Of a DNA stretch of 64,000 nucleotides, positions 11,954 through 24,995 are shown in pieces; position 1 is the first letter of the stretch, and every line of letters begins with the position of its first letter. Below the pieces are notes generated by a model. That model had not been told where the DNA came from. It did not search any database and was given only the letters and a program-made list of their open reading frames with translations. The translations under genes were made by a program, and so were the position numbers. This DNA is from Omphiscola glabra (taxonomy: Eukaryota > Mollusca > Gastropoda > Lymnaeidae), in the NCBI GenBank assembly GCA_964017045.1, contig OZ024810.1, forward strand, positions 5,576,562 through 5,640,561, given 5' to 3'.

Positions 11954-12543
11954 TAAAGTGCATCACTTGTTTTTAACGAATCGTATAAATAGTTTAATGT
12001 GCATCACTTGCTTTTATCGAATCGTATAAATAGTTTAATGTGCATCACTTGCTTTTATCGAATCGTATAAATAGTTTAATGTGCATCACTTGCTTTTAAC
12101 GAATCGTATAAATAGTTAAATGTGCATCACTTGCTTTTAATGAATCGTATAAATAGTTTAATGTGCATCACTTGATTTTAACGAATCGTATAAATAGTTT
12201 AATGTGCATCGCTTGCTTTTAACGAATCGTATAAATAGTTTAATGTGCATCACTTGCTTTTAACGAATCGTATAAATAGTTTCATGTGCATCACTTGCTT
12301 TTAACGAATCGTATAAATAGTTTAATGTGCATCACTTGCTTTTAACGAATCGTATAAATCGTTTCATCTGCATCACTTGCTTTTAACGAATCGTATAAAA
12401 AGTTTCATGTGCATCACTTGCTTTTAACGAATCGTATAAAAAGTTTTATGTGCATCACTTGCTTTTAACGAATCGTATAAATAGTTTAATGTGCATCACT
12501 TGCTTTTATCGAATCGTATAAATAGTTTAATGTGCATCGCTTG
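11954..12543. repeat. 41-bp minisatellite, about 14 copies
   Basis: Units contain CATCACTTGCTTTTAACGA then ATCGTATAAATAGTTTAATG. The spacing is exactly 41 bp for most copies (11960, 12001 and on). Each copy carries a TATAAATAG that resembles a TATA box. I see no sign that it is used. Confidence 0.95.
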
Positions 12544-12900
12544 TTGTTATAAACTGAAACAACATCACACAAACAGTTGCGCTTGAGATGAATTGAAAAG
12601 TTATGTTGTTTTTTTTTATCCAAATTTTCTTAAGGGAAATTTGATTGAAATCCAGATTTAAAAAAAACAAACAAATATTTGATCGATCATTTAATGGCGA
12701 GACAAACGTTATTAGCACAATTTAATTTTATTTCTAGACTAAACAGTTTCTACGGCTACTTCTGATTGTGTCATATTTACTTTTCTAACATCATTATAAG
12801 TTACATTATCATCCAGGCAGTAGTGATTAAGTAGGAGAGAGTATAAATAACTTTTGCATTGGTGCTCATTTAAGGCTTTGATTAGCTTAGTGTCAAAGCT
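12544..12900. other. AT-rich spacer
   Basis: No supported feature; T and A runs at 12608-12670. Confidence 0.55.
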
Positions 12901-14181
12901 GCTTCAATGTCGCTTCATATGTCAGTGATACTGCTTCAATGTCAGTTCATATGTCAGTGATACTTCTTCAATGTCTGCTCATATGTGAGTGATACTTCTT
13001 CAAATGTCAGCTCATATGTGAATGATACTTCTTTAATGTCAGTTCATATGTGAGTGATACTTCTTTAATGTCAGTTTATATGTGAGTGATACTTCTTCAA
13101 TGTCTGCTCATATGTGAGTGATACTTCTTCAAATGTCAGCTCATATGTGAGTGATACTTCTTCAATGTCAGCTCATATGTGAGTGATACTTCTTCAATGT
13201 CAGTTCATATGTGAGTGATACTTCTTCAATCTCAGTTTATATGTGGGTGTTATTGCTGTAATGTCAGCTCATATGTGAGTGATACTTCTTCAATGTCAGT
13301 TCATATGTGATTGATACTTCTTCAATGTCAGCTCATATGTGAGTGATACTTCTTCAATGTCAGTTCATATGTGAGTGATACTTCTTCAATCTCAGTTTAT
13401 ATGTGGGTGTTATTGCTGTAATGTCAGCTCATATGTGAGTGATACTTCTTCAATGTCAGTTCATATGTGATTGATACTTCTTCAATGTCAGTTCATATGT
13501 GAGGGATACTTCTTCAATGTCAGTTCATATGTGAGTGATACTTCTTCAATCTCAGTTTATATGTGGGTGTTATTGCTGTAATGTCAGCTCATATGTGAGT
13601 GATACTTCTTCAATGTCAGTTCATATGTGATTGATACTTCTTCAATGTCAGTTCATATGTGAGGGATACTTCTTCAATGTCAGTTCATATGTGAGTGATA
13701 CTTCTTCAATGTCAGTTCATATGTGAGTGATACTTCTTCAATGTCAGCTCATATGTGAGTGATACTTCTTCAATGTCAGCTCATGTGTGAGTGATCATTC
13801 TTCAATTTCAGCTCATATGTGAGTGATACTTCTTCAGTCTCAGTTTATATGTGGGTGTTATTGCTGTAATGTCAACTTATATGTGGGTGTTATTGCTATA
13901 ATGTCAGCTCATATGTGAGTGATACTTCTTCAATCTCAGTTTATATGTGAGTGATATTGCTGTAATGTCAGCTAATATGTGGTGATATTGCTGTAATGTC
14001 AGCTAAAATGTGGGTGACATTGCTGTAATGTCAGCTTATATGTGGGTGATATTGCTGTAATGTCAGCTAAAATGTGGGTGACATTGCTGTAATGTCAGCT
14101 TATATGTGGGTGATATTGCTGTAATGTCAGCTTATATGTGGGTGATATTGCTGTAATGTCAGCTTATATGTGGGTGATACT
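12901..14181. repeat. 32-bp minisatellite, about 40 copies, with 160-bp higher-order repeat
   Basis: Units join TCTTCAATGTCAGTTCATAT to GTGAGTGATACT. A five-unit block marked by CTCAGTTTATATGTGGG recurs at 13231, 13391 and 13551 (exactly 160 bp apart) and once more at 13839 (288 bp, nine units, later). From about 13950 a diverged subfamily with ATTGCTGTAATGTCAGC takes over. Confidence 0.95.
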
Positions 14182-14460
14182 TTAGCTCATAGCAACACCA
14201 TCCAGGTACTCATTAATTATGATTAAATCCACTCCTCTGCAAATCTCATCACATATCTCATAATAAATGGCTGTTTGGTCTTCAGGAAAACGTCCTTATT
14301 GTTGTTTTAATCAAAATGTTTACTGTCAGAGTTATCATTTGTCATGTTGATAATGTTTATGTCAGGTGTAATCAAAACATATTTCACATTTTTCTGACCA
14401 ATCAAAGAATCTTATATTACAATAGCGTTAAACAAACAATATTGTACAATTACTTTCAAT

Positions 14461-14610
14461 TTTCTAAGTTTACTATCAGTTTTCTAAGTTTACTATCAGT
14501 TTTCTAAGTTAGCCTTCAGTTTCTATGCTGTCAGTTATCTATGTTGTCTGTGTGCTTTCTATGTTTACAGTCAGTTTTCAATGTTAACTGTAAGTTTTCT
14601 ATGTTGACAA
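14461..14610. repeat. 20-bp short array, 3 clean plus degenerate copies
   Basis: Three units TTTCTAAGTTTACTATCAGT at 14461-14520 are followed by diverged copies (TTTCTATGTTGACA-like) to about 14610. Confidence 0.75.
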
Positions 14611-14858
14611 AAGTTCTGTTACCTATACGACCGTATACAACATCCTACTATAGGACCAATGTTTAGTATGTTAAATTCCTCTTTAAAAAACATTTGGTGG
14701 ATTCGTTGTTTCAAGCTCTTTCTTGTTTTATGTGCTATTTTAAGGTCAACACAACAAGCCATGAAACGATGCAAATTTTTTTTAATACAAAAAAAAGCTT
14801 GTGTTCTAATAATTTAACACCCCAAAAAAAACACCAATTAAACATTTTGACAACAGAG

Positions 14859-15352
14859 GTTCATATCTGCCAGTTTAGTTGTGTTCATATCTGGCAGTAT
14901 AGTTGTGTTCATATCTGGCAGTATAGTTGTGTTCATATCTGCCAGTATAGTTTTGTTCATATCTGCCAGCACAGATGTGTTCATATATGCCAGTATAGTT
15001 GTGTTCATATTTGCCAGTATAGTCGTGTTCATATCTGCCAGTATAGTTGTGTTCATATCTGCCAGTTTAGTTGTGTTCATATCTGGCAGTATAGTTGTGT
15101 TCATATCTGGCAGTATAGTTGTGTTCATATCTGGCAGTATAGTTGTGTTCATATCTGCCAGTATAGTTTTGTTCATATCTGCCAGCACAGATGTGTTCAT
15201 ATATGCCAGTATAGTTGTGTTCATATTTGCCAGTATAGTCGTGTTCATATCTGCCGGTATAGTTGTGTTCATATCTGCCAGTATAGTTGTGTTCAAAGCT
15301 GCCAGTATAGTTGTGTTCCTATCTACCAGCACATATGTGTTCATATCTGCCT
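14859..15352. repeat. 24-bp minisatellite, about 20.6 copies
   Basis: Units join GTTCATATCTGCCAGTATAG to TTGT. An ordered run of variants (TTTAG, GGCAG, GCACAG, TTTGCC, AGTCG) appears twice, offset by 192 bp (8 units) at the left and 216 bp (9 units) after one added unit. The array stays open in three frames, and a minus-strand frame (14838-15527) even extends past it, but only the array part is long. Confidence 0.95.
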
Positions 15353-15832
15353 GCAGTGATGGTTTGTACTGACTGAAACTTTTCAACACCCGCCACACCA
15401 ATTTTTTTGGCGGCACTACATTAGCTAATGACAGAGTAACCACACTGCAAATGCAATTTCCAGACAGATTTATCTGTTCTTGATTTACACAAGACGCCTT
15501 AACTACTAAAACATATGGGTATGGCACAATTTAATCCTTGGCTTTGGGACTGTTGCCGGTTGAAATGAGGTTAGTTATAACCAGGAACAGGTTTTTAATT
15601 ACCTAGTTGGTTTTGGGTTGGTTTTTTTTCCTTTTCCACCATGTGCTTTTCTTTTTGAGAATCTCCATTGAACACATTGTCACGACTAGCTTTGTTAGGC
15701 TGCGCTAGGATATCATGGCGAGAAGTAAGAAAGAAAATATTGACTCAGAGTATGAGGTATTGATTAGTTTTTAGCAGCTTCCTTAGACCCTCAATCATTG
15801 TGAACATTTCTTAAGGCTTTTTCCAGATACTG
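15353..15832. other. Spacer
   Basis: Mixed-composition DNA. The minus-strand frame entering from the right (to 15527) is not recognisable. No other feature. Confidence 0.5.
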
Positions 15833-17029
15833 GTTTGAACCAACGTCATAGTGGATTGAACCAACGTCATAGTGGATTGAACCAACGTCATAGTGGATTG
15901 AACCGACGTCATAGTGGATTGAACCAACGTCATAGTGGATTGAACCAACGTCATAGTGGATTGAACCAACGTCATAGTGGATTGAACCAACGTCATATTG
16001 GATTGAACCAACGTCATAGTGGATTGAACCAACGTCATAGTGGATTGAACCAAGGTCATAGTGGATTGAACCAACGTCATATTGGATTGAACCAACGTCA
16101 TAGTGGATTGAACCAACGTCATAGTGGATTGAACCAAAGTCATATTGGATTGAACCAACGTCATAGTGGATTGAACCAACGTCATAGTGGATTGAACCAA
16201 CGTCATATTGGATTGAACCAAGGTCATAGTGGATTGAACCAACGTCATAGTGGATTGAACCAACTTCATATAGGATTGAACCAACGTCATAGTGGATTGA
16301 ACTAACGTCATAGTGGATTGAACCAAGGTCATAGTGGATTGAACCAACGTCATATTGGATTGAACCAACGTCATAGTGGATTGAACCAACGTCATAGTGG
16401 ATTGAACCAACGTCATATTGGATTGAACCAAGGTCATAGTGGATTGAACCAAGGTCATAGTGGATTGAACCAACGTCATATTGGATTGAACCAACGTCAT
16501 ATTGGATTGAACCAAGGTCATAGTGGATTGAACCAACGTCATAGTGGATTGAACCAACGTCATAGTGGATTGAACCAACGTCATATTGGATTGAACCAAC
16601 GTCATAGTGGATTGAACCAACGTCATATTGGATTGAACCAAGGTCATAGTGGATTGAACCAACGTCATAGTGGCTTGAAACAACGTCATAGTGGATTGAA
16701 CCAACGTCATAGTGGATTGAACCAACGTCATATTGGATTGAACCAACGTCATAGTGGATTGAACCAACGTCATATTGGATTGAACCAAGGTCATAGTGGA
16801 TTGAACCAACGTCATAGTGGATTGAACCAACGTCATAGTGGATTGAACCAACGTCATAGTGGATTGAACCAACGTCATAGTGGATTGAACCAACGTCATA
16901 GTGAATTGAACCGACGTCATAGTGGATTGAACCAACGTCATAGTGGATTGAATCAACGTCATAGTGGATTGAACCAAGGTCATAGTGGATTGAACCAAGG
17001 TCATAGTGGATTGAACCAAGGTCATAGTG
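15833..17029. repeat. 21-bp minisatellite, exactly 57 units
   Basis: The unit is built of ATTGAACCAACGTCATAGTG plus G; length 1197 bp is 57 x 21 with no net indel. Variants are CGTCATATTGG, GGTCATAGTGG and rare single changes. Both strands are open: a 404-codon minus-strand frame (heptad MTLVQST) and plus-strand frames (NQRHSGL) broken once by a TAA near 16302. No start context, splice site or non-repeat domain supports a gene. Confidence 0.97.
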
Positions 17030-17164
17030 CTTGTTACTTCGGCTGTTGTTTTATTTTCTTCTTTAAACGAACGATATTTTCATGATAATATGCGATCAAA
17101 CCTGCGTAGCGAACAGAGCAAATGGCGGAGTCATACAGGTAGACAGATGATAGATAGAGAGATT

Positions 17165-18159
<995 letters not shown>

Positions 18160-18363
18160 AGAGAAAGGGTTAAAAATTGAACGTAACCGTTAAAACCAAA
18201 GAGAAGGCCAACATTTTGTGTTGCTAAAATTGTCCATTATCTTATCTAAACCATCGTCAGTTCTAATCACTGGATTAGTACAAGAAGGAAGACCATAGAC
18301 GCAGACATTATATCACAACGTAACGATTCCCCCAGACAAACGTAACCTCAACTTGCTTTTGTA

Positions 18364-18449
18364 GTGAGCTCTCTTATAGTGGTGGATTTTTGTGAGCACT
18401 CTTATAGTGGTGGATATTTGTGAGCTCTCTTATCATGGTGGATATTTGC
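18364..18449. repeat. 28-bp repeat, 3 copies
   Basis: Units start GTGAGCTCTCTTATAGTGGT at 18364, 18392 and 18420. Confidence 0.85.
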
Positions 18450-18540
18450 CATAAATCAATAGTCATACTTTTTCAATAAAATTTTCCTGGATTTTTTTTA
18501 ACAATTTGTCAGTGAATAATTTTTTAGAAACAAACCGGTA

Positions 18541-18741
18541 TTAACAAACACCATCTTGTCATTAACTCACACCATCTTGTCATTAACAAACACCATCTTG
18601 TCATTAACAAACACCATCTTGTCATTGACAAACACTATCTTGTCACTAACAAACACCATCTTGTCATTAACAAATGCCATCTTGTCATTAACAAACACCA
18701 TCTTGTCATTAACAAATACCATCTTGTCATTAAAAATCACC
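18541..18741. repeat. 21-bp minisatellite, about 9.5 copies
   Basis: Units are CATCTTGTCATTAACAAACA plus C, with few changes. The plus-strand frame 18556-18816 comes from it. Confidence 0.92.
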
Positions 18742-19039
18742 ATATTACCATTACATTTTTTGAGGTTCTCAAAGTGTTACTGTAAGCCTCATAGATACAT
18801 TTTTCTTTTGATCTGAAGACATATCCATCGTCAGAACCCAACATTCCCTAAGGAACTCTGCACTCCCAATAAATTCGTCTGTTATTCCATTTGAGCTGTA
18901 TGACCTGGAAAGCCGCTATCTTCTCTTTCTTCCAACATAAAAAGGTCAATGCTAAGAGAATGGCGCTGATCTCAAATCGAACGAGTGAAAGCAAACCGTA
19001 CGTTAATAATCAAGTTCTCATTTCTTGGGGCCCTCTCTT

Positions 19040-19072
<33 letters not shown>

Positions 19073-19540
19073 CTCTGTCTTTCTTTCTCTCTTTGTTTGT
19101 TTGTTTTAATGGGCGGGGAAACAAAACAAAAAAGTGTGTGGGGGGGGGGGGGGGGGCAACTCGCCTTGATTTCACGTGAAATCAATCGTTTTCACGCTAT
19201 GGACGGATATGACGTGGGAAAAAAGCTACCTCACAAGCCGGGGCGGTAGCCAGGCCCGTATTAGCATATGTCAGCGAGAATAGCGCCACGCACAAAGTGG
19301 ATAAAACGCTGGACGATCACGCAAAGAACTAATAAGGAGCGCTTTATTAGGAGTTCCTAGAACGTCAACTGGTGTTTTTGTAAAGTTTCACTCAGGCGCC
19401 ATTATTACGAGGACTTCAGTGGAGGAGAAAAGAAAAGGAAAGGGAGTTAATAATGCCAGCCCATTAATCAGTTATTGATAGAAGCTATTATACTTAGTGG
19501 TCGGGGGAGGAGGTGGTAACAGCGTCATGAAAAGAAAATA
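18742..19540. other. Spacer with (CT)n and G17 tracts
   Basis: A CT-rich microsatellite lies at about 19030-19090 and a run of 17 G at 19140-19156. The rest is mixed single-copy DNA with no recognised gene. Confidence 0.6.
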
Positions 19541-19734
19541 TACAGTACTAGCGAGTACCCGGCATGCGTTGCAGTGCCACTCATCGAAATAAAGTGTCCG
19601 TGTTTTAATAATTTTTTTGTAAGTTCTTCTAATAAACACTTTTTTTTAACCGTCTGGTGCGTATTCGAATTAAATAGAAGGTTTTAAGAAGTGTCAGCAG
19701 ACCACACGCAGCTGTCCGTGTGGGAAGCATGGAT

Positions 19735-20215
19735 TTTCCAAATTTAGTCCCAAAACATATAGCGATTGATCCCCCCATGCAATAGCTATGTTTGAAATTA
19801 TATTTATATGGCTCATTTATTACATATAAACAAATTTAGGGCCCCCGGCCCCAAAAGTAATATTGTGAAATATTTGTACTAAATCAGAAACCTATTTATT
19901 AAGTCACATATACAAAATGAAATGTCACAGTAATTCCACCCACTTATGCAATAGCTCTGCTTGACGTTATATTTACAAAGCTCATATAAGAAAAAAAAAG
20001 AATTTAAGGCCCCCGGCCCAAAGCGGAATATTGTAAAATAGTTGCACTTCTTTAGAAACCTAATGCGGGCCTGCACACAACAACTCACTGAAAGTTTATC
20101 GCATTCAGATGAATAGTATAGGAACTCATACGGAAATTATATTTAAATAGCTCATATTAGAAAGAAAAACTACTATAGGGCCGCGGTCCAAAACTGGTAA
20201 TTCTTTGTAAAATGA
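19735..20215 (+). repeat. Dimeric satellite, left block (3 monomers)
   Basis: Three diverged monomers have the landmark AGCTCATATAAG near 19810, 19979 and 20149 (spacing 169-170 bp), each followed by an A-run and a GGCCCCCGGCC-like box. They match the larger block at 21530-23470. Confidence 0.85.
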
Positions 20216-21529
20216 ATGGGTTTTGATATTCATGGATATACTTTTGTAAATGTACTTACGTTTTGTTAACGTCATTGATTTTCTTAATTCGTAAAATGAG
20301 AATATAGCATCTATTTTTCACAACAGTAATATCATTGGATTTAAAGATATAAAATTGTACACACCCTATTTCCTAACCCCCATATATATGTACCTAAGAA
20401 GGCAAATTATTTGTCAAATTCATTTTGAGACAAATAGTGTGCTGCCTTGTGCAAATTAAACTATTGAATTACACCTTCCCCCTCCCCCAAACAGAGCTTT
20501 AAAGAAATTAATAAAATCATCCACGGGATTGTAATCCACTTACTTACGCAAAAACATTTTTTTTGCATTTCAAAAGCTTTGTTCTTATTTAAATGAGTGA
20601 TAAGTGCATTAGTGGATGCTATTTGGATATGTAGTTTCGCTGCACTGATTGCATTAAATGGCATTTTCGTATTAAAAGTATATTTAAAGGTTAGGGTTTT
20701 TTTGTTTCTTTTTTTACTAATTTATAAATTTCATAAATGTATATGTTTGGAAAGAATAAAAGTAAAAATTTATTAAACGTTAAAAATAAAAAGCAAAAAT
20801 TGTATTTCATTTTTTAAATTGTAGCAATTTAAAAAGCAATCTGTTATATTTAGTAATTTTACTTTTAGGAAGGGGGAAATACATTAGCAATTTTATTACG
20901 CGCGGTTATTAAATCAAATAAATTTTTGCATTGAATAAATAGACAATTTGAGTTCTGACGTCATTTGCGTTATTATTTAGAACAAATTAGTTTTACTTTT
21001 ATTATGCAATATTTGGAACGTACTTAAAAATGCACTAAAATCAACCGATGTTTTGGTTTCCCCGATAAATGTGATTACAGTGTAATTCTTTGATTATAAT
21101 TTGTTTTATTAATTTTCATAACTTTCAACCACATATAAAATGTTTAAAATAGTTCCTTAGTTGTTACTCCAGATTTATTTGTAATTTATATTATTAATAC
21201 TTAAAATTTTATTAAAATTAAAGCGAATATACCATATATTTTTCGCATTACCATTGATTCGAGTTCCTTAAAATAATAGAAGAAAACTATGATTGTTTTA
21301 AAAAATGGGAACGTATTTAAACCGTATCGGTTCTTTGTGAGTTACGGTCAACATAGATCATTCTTATATAATATATGTATTACTACATCATTGCTATTCA
21401 AAATCACAACACATTTACAAAGCTATATCCGATTCTAAAATACGTCACAAAATTCAAGCTTATTTATAAAAACAACAAAAATACTCTCTACACTAAACAT
21501 GCAAAAACGTGTTTTCTCTGCTCTTGCTA
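20216..21529. other. Very AT-rich interval between satellite blocks
   Basis: About 1.3 kb of strongly AT-rich DNA without recognisable genes, lying between two blocks of the same satellite. It may be an insertion, or satellite DNA decayed past recognition. The open frame at 20461-20664 (minus) and that at 21375-21671 (plus) are not protein-like. Confidence 0.5.
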
Positions 21530-23470
21530 CAAATTGATGTCTGTTGGCATTTGTTCAAGGGCGGTTGAGTTGATAGCTCCGTTTGAAATTATTTTGATAA
21601 AGTTTGTTAAAGAAAACAAAACGAATTTAAGGACATCGGCCCATGTGAACTATTGTAAAATGTTGTTCTAATTTAGAAACATTTGCGGGAGCGCACATAT
21701 CAATTCACCAAAGTTTTTATCGCAATCGGATGAATGGTAAAGGAATGCTTACGATAATTATATAGATAATAAATGGTGGAAAACGAATTAAGGCCCCCGG
21801 CCACAAACGGAATATTGTAGAATTGTTGTATTACTTCAGAAACCTACTTATTATATCACAAAATTAAAAAAAGAGAAACATATTACTGAAGTTGTATCGC
21901 ATTCAGATAAATGGTATAGGAGTGCATAAGGATATTATTTTTTACAAAGCTCATATAAGAAAAATAACGATTTTGGGGCCAACGGCCAAACACGGATTAT
22001 TTTAAAAGTGTTGTAACTACTTCAGAAACTTAATTATTATGTCACACACACAATTTAATGTCGCTATTTGTATTTGATTAAAAATCTATCCATCCACACA
22101 TTAGCTCTGTTTGAAATTTTATTTGTATAGCTCATATAGGAAAAATAGAACACAGGGCCCCTGGCTCAAAACAGAATATTTTAAACGGTTGTAATAATTT
22201 GAAAAGCTTTGTGGACGTGGGTAAAACATTTTACTAAAGTTTTATCGCATTCAGATAAATGATATAGGAGCGCAACCAGAAATTATTTTGTACAAAGCTC
22301 GTATAAGAAAAAAAAGAATTTGGGAACAACGGCTGAAAACGGAATATTTTAAAAGTATTGTAATTACTCATTAACACGCGCGAGCTTATGGACAACCTTT
22401 CAACAAAGTTTTGTTGCAATTGCATGAATGGTGTAGGAGCGTTTACGGTTTAAAATTATATTTATATAGCTCATATTGGAAAAATAGAACATGGGGCCCC
22501 TGGCTCAAAACAGAATATTTTAAACGGTTGTAATAATTGGAAAAGCTTTGCGGGCGTCGGAAAAACATCTAACTAAAGTTTTATCGCATTCAGATGAATG
22601 GTATAGGAGCGCATACCGAAATTATTTTGTACAAAGCTCATATAAGAAAAAAAAAGAATTTGGGGCCAACGGCTGAAAGCGGAATATTTTAAAAGTATTG
22701 TAATTACTTATTAACATGCGCGACTTTATGGACAACCTTTCAAAAAGTTTTGTTGCAATCACATGAATGGTGTAGGAGCGCATACAGGTTGAAATTATAT
22801 TTATATAGCTCCTATAAGAAAAAACGAACATGGGGCCCCTGGCTCAAAACGGAATATTTTAAAACGGTTGTAATAATTTAGAAACCTTTGTGGGCATGAT
22901 CGCAACATCTCGTCAAAGTTTTAGCGTATTCGAATAAATGGTGTAGGAGCGCAGACGAAACCTATAGTTTACAAAGCTCATATAAGAAAAAAAACGATTT
23001 TGGGGCCAACGGCCAAAACAAAATATTTTAAAAGTGTTATAATGACTCAGTAAAATGCGCGAGCTTATGGAATACAACTCTCCAATGTTTTGTCGCAATC
23101 GCATGAATGGTGTAGGAGCGCATTCGGTTTGAAACTATATTTATATAGCTCATATAAGAAAAAACGAACATGGGGCCCCTGGCTCAAAACGGAATATTTT
23201 AAAACGGTTGTAATAATTTAGAAACCTTTGAGGGCATGCTCGCAACATTTTACCCAAGATTTAGCGCATTCAGACGAATAGCGTAGGAGCGCATACGGAA
23301 ATATTTTTTACAAAGCTCGTTTAAGAAAAAAAACGAATGAAGGGCCAACGGCCGAAAACGAAATAATTGAAAAGTTTTTTAATGTCGCAATTAAATGCCC
23401 AGGTAGGTGGCCAACAACTCACCAAAGTTTTGTTGCAATCGCATGAATGGTGTGGGAGCGCATATGAGAC
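21530..23470 (+). repeat. Dimeric satellite, 167/172-bp monomers in 339-bp dimers
   Basis: The AGCTC landmark falls at 21948, 22129, 22296, 22468, 22635, 22807, 22975, 23147 and 23314. From 22129 the spacing alternates 167 and 172 bp. Monomer type A carries GGGCCCCTGGCTCAAAAC, type B carries GGGGCCAACGGCC, and the types alternate, giving 339-340-bp dimers. Each monomer ends with GAATGGTGTAGGAGCGCATA or a close variant. Confidence 0.93.
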
Positions 23471-23784
23471 AAACATACATACATACATACATTCATTTTT
23501 ATATATATAGAAAAAAAAACCACAACAGAAAGATCCAAAATTTGTGAAATTCTCAGGGTCCCTCGAAATGTCATCTGGCCATGGTCCACCCACACAGTTG
23601 ACTGGGGATACGCCCTTAGGCTTAAGGAGTGACTAGTTTTAGGTTTAAAATAGCACGTGATTAGCCACGTGGGCAGATGGCGATACCCCACGTCCCGCCC
23701 GTGGGGATGGGGAGAGATTTTGTTGTCATTAATTGAAATTTTTTAATAAAATAAACTCATGGCATTAAGCCTGGAAATTATGTT

Positions 23785-24146
23785 AACTTTCATCATAGTT
23801 CGTCCTATGCTTTAATCTAACAATTTTAACTTTCATCATAGTTCGTCCTATGCTTTAATCTAACAATTTTAACTTTCATCATAGTTCGTCCTATGCTTTA
23901 ATCTAACAATTTTAACTTTCATCATAGTTCGTCCTATGCTTTAATCTAACAATTTTAACTTTCATCATAGTTCGTCCTATGCTTTAATCTAACAATTTTA
24001 ACTTTAATCATAGTGCCTCCTATAAACTATCAATGTTAAATTTATTCATAGTGCGTCCTATAACCTAACAAATTTTAACATATTTCATAGTCGTATAATC
24101 TAACAATCATAACTCTATTTATAGTACGTCCAATAATCTAACAATG
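23785..24146. repeat. 43-bp minisatellite, 5 near-perfect and about 3 decayed copies
   Basis: Units start ACTTTCATCATAGTTCGTCC. Copies to about 24000 are identical; beyond that they shorten and diverge. Confidence 0.93.
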
Positions 24147-24341
24147 ATATCTTCAATAAATCATATGCTCTTATCAGTCAAATCCAAGCCTCCCGTCCAC
24201 AGTACGAGTCTTTACGAATATCTGTGCATATGTGTGTGCCCTGTGCATATGTGTGTGCACTGTGCATACATTTGTTATTCGAAAACTAATAAGGAATTAT
24301 TCCCTGGTCTTCACCCAATCATATGAAAATTTAACCATGGT

Positions 24342-24617
24342 AAAACATTTCTGAGAGAGCTGCATTGGCTGCCGGTCCGCGCTCGCATAGAGTACAAAAT
24401 TGCAACTCTGTGCTACCGCTGCTTGCATGACCTGGCGCCGTCCTATCTCATAGTGCTCATGGCGCCTTATGTACCCACTAGATCACTACGTTCATCCGAT
24501 AGTGGCAAACTCTGGATACCGCGAGTCCGCCTTGAAACCTACGGAAGACGCACTTTCGCTTTGGTTGGCCCAAGAATTCTGGAAGGGCCTTTCTGTCGCT
24601 CTCAGAAACTGAGTTGA
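24342..24617 (+). pseudogene. Reverse transcriptase C-terminal remnant
   Basis: The frame from 24342 reads FLRELHWLPVRARIEYKI, then a CLHDLAPSYL-like stretch, PYVPTRSLRSSDS and TYGRRTFALVGPRI. This is the conserved C-terminal region seen in many animal LINE proteins (recognised from family knowledge). Near 24570-24580 the frame is lost: the expected continuation lies in the +1 frame, and the present frame ends in a TGA at 24615. The catalytic palm domain is absent. It is a dead fragment. Confidence 0.8.
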
Positions 24618-24790
24618 AAACACATCTTTTTCATACCCACCTGCTGGGGTGATGTAGTCTACATCTTTGTTTCCAAGGAACTTGTCCATTGGCGTGTATG
24701 TAGATTTTGTATTGTTGCGTTTTGTATTTTGTGGAGCTTCGAGCCTTAAGCGTGTTTTTTAAATGAACTTTATTATTATAATTATTAAGC
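24342..24790 (+). mobile_element. CR1/Jockey-like LINE 3' fragment
   Basis: A 5'-truncated copy keeps only the C-terminal end of a non-LTR reverse transcriptase protein and a 3' untranslated tail. The tail ends in an ACTTTATTATTATAATTATT stretch (about 24767-24787), in keeping with the short tandem tails typical of CR1-group elements. An AT-rich 13-bp array starts just downstream. Confidence 0.8.
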
Positions 24791-24807
24791 ATGTACAATT
24801 CGAAAGA

Positions 24808-24892
24808 AATGTATATATGAAATGTATATATGAAATATATATAAGAAATATATATGAAATGTATATATGAAATGTATATATTTATATATTTA
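24808..24892. repeat. 13-bp AT-rich short array
   Basis: Copies of ATGTATATATGAA with small changes, about 6, directly after the LINE tail. Confidence 0.8.
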
Positions 24893-24995
24893 TGATTAGT
24901 TATGTTGTTTTTTTTTCGGACTAAAAGGTTTCTGTGAATATATGGCTCTATGGTTAATTTTTAATAGTGAAACGTCTCAGGTCCTTTGTACTGAT

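Larger units (their letters stand above)
19541..23513 (+). mobile_element. Possible composite element carrying a dimeric satellite
   Basis: The left end has GAGTACCCGGCATGCGTTGC (19554-19573). The right end has GTGTAGGAGCGCAT... then (CATA)n and TTTTTATATATATAG (about 23445-23512). From general knowledge, ends of this style occur on dispersed non-autonomous elements in invertebrate genomes, but I cannot assign a class. Between them lie 167/172-bp monomers related to the right end itself, split by about 1.3 kb of very AT-rich DNA. That these parts form one element is inference, and no target-site duplication was found. Confidence 0.4.

Noticed and set aside
11954..12543. Series of TATA-box promoters
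   Set aside because: TATAAATAG repeats only because the 41-bp unit contains it; no initiator or gene lies downstream.
15811..17085. 404-codon minus and 255-codon plus frames
   Set aside because: Both come from the same stop-free 21-bp unit. Open frames on both strands argue against coding.
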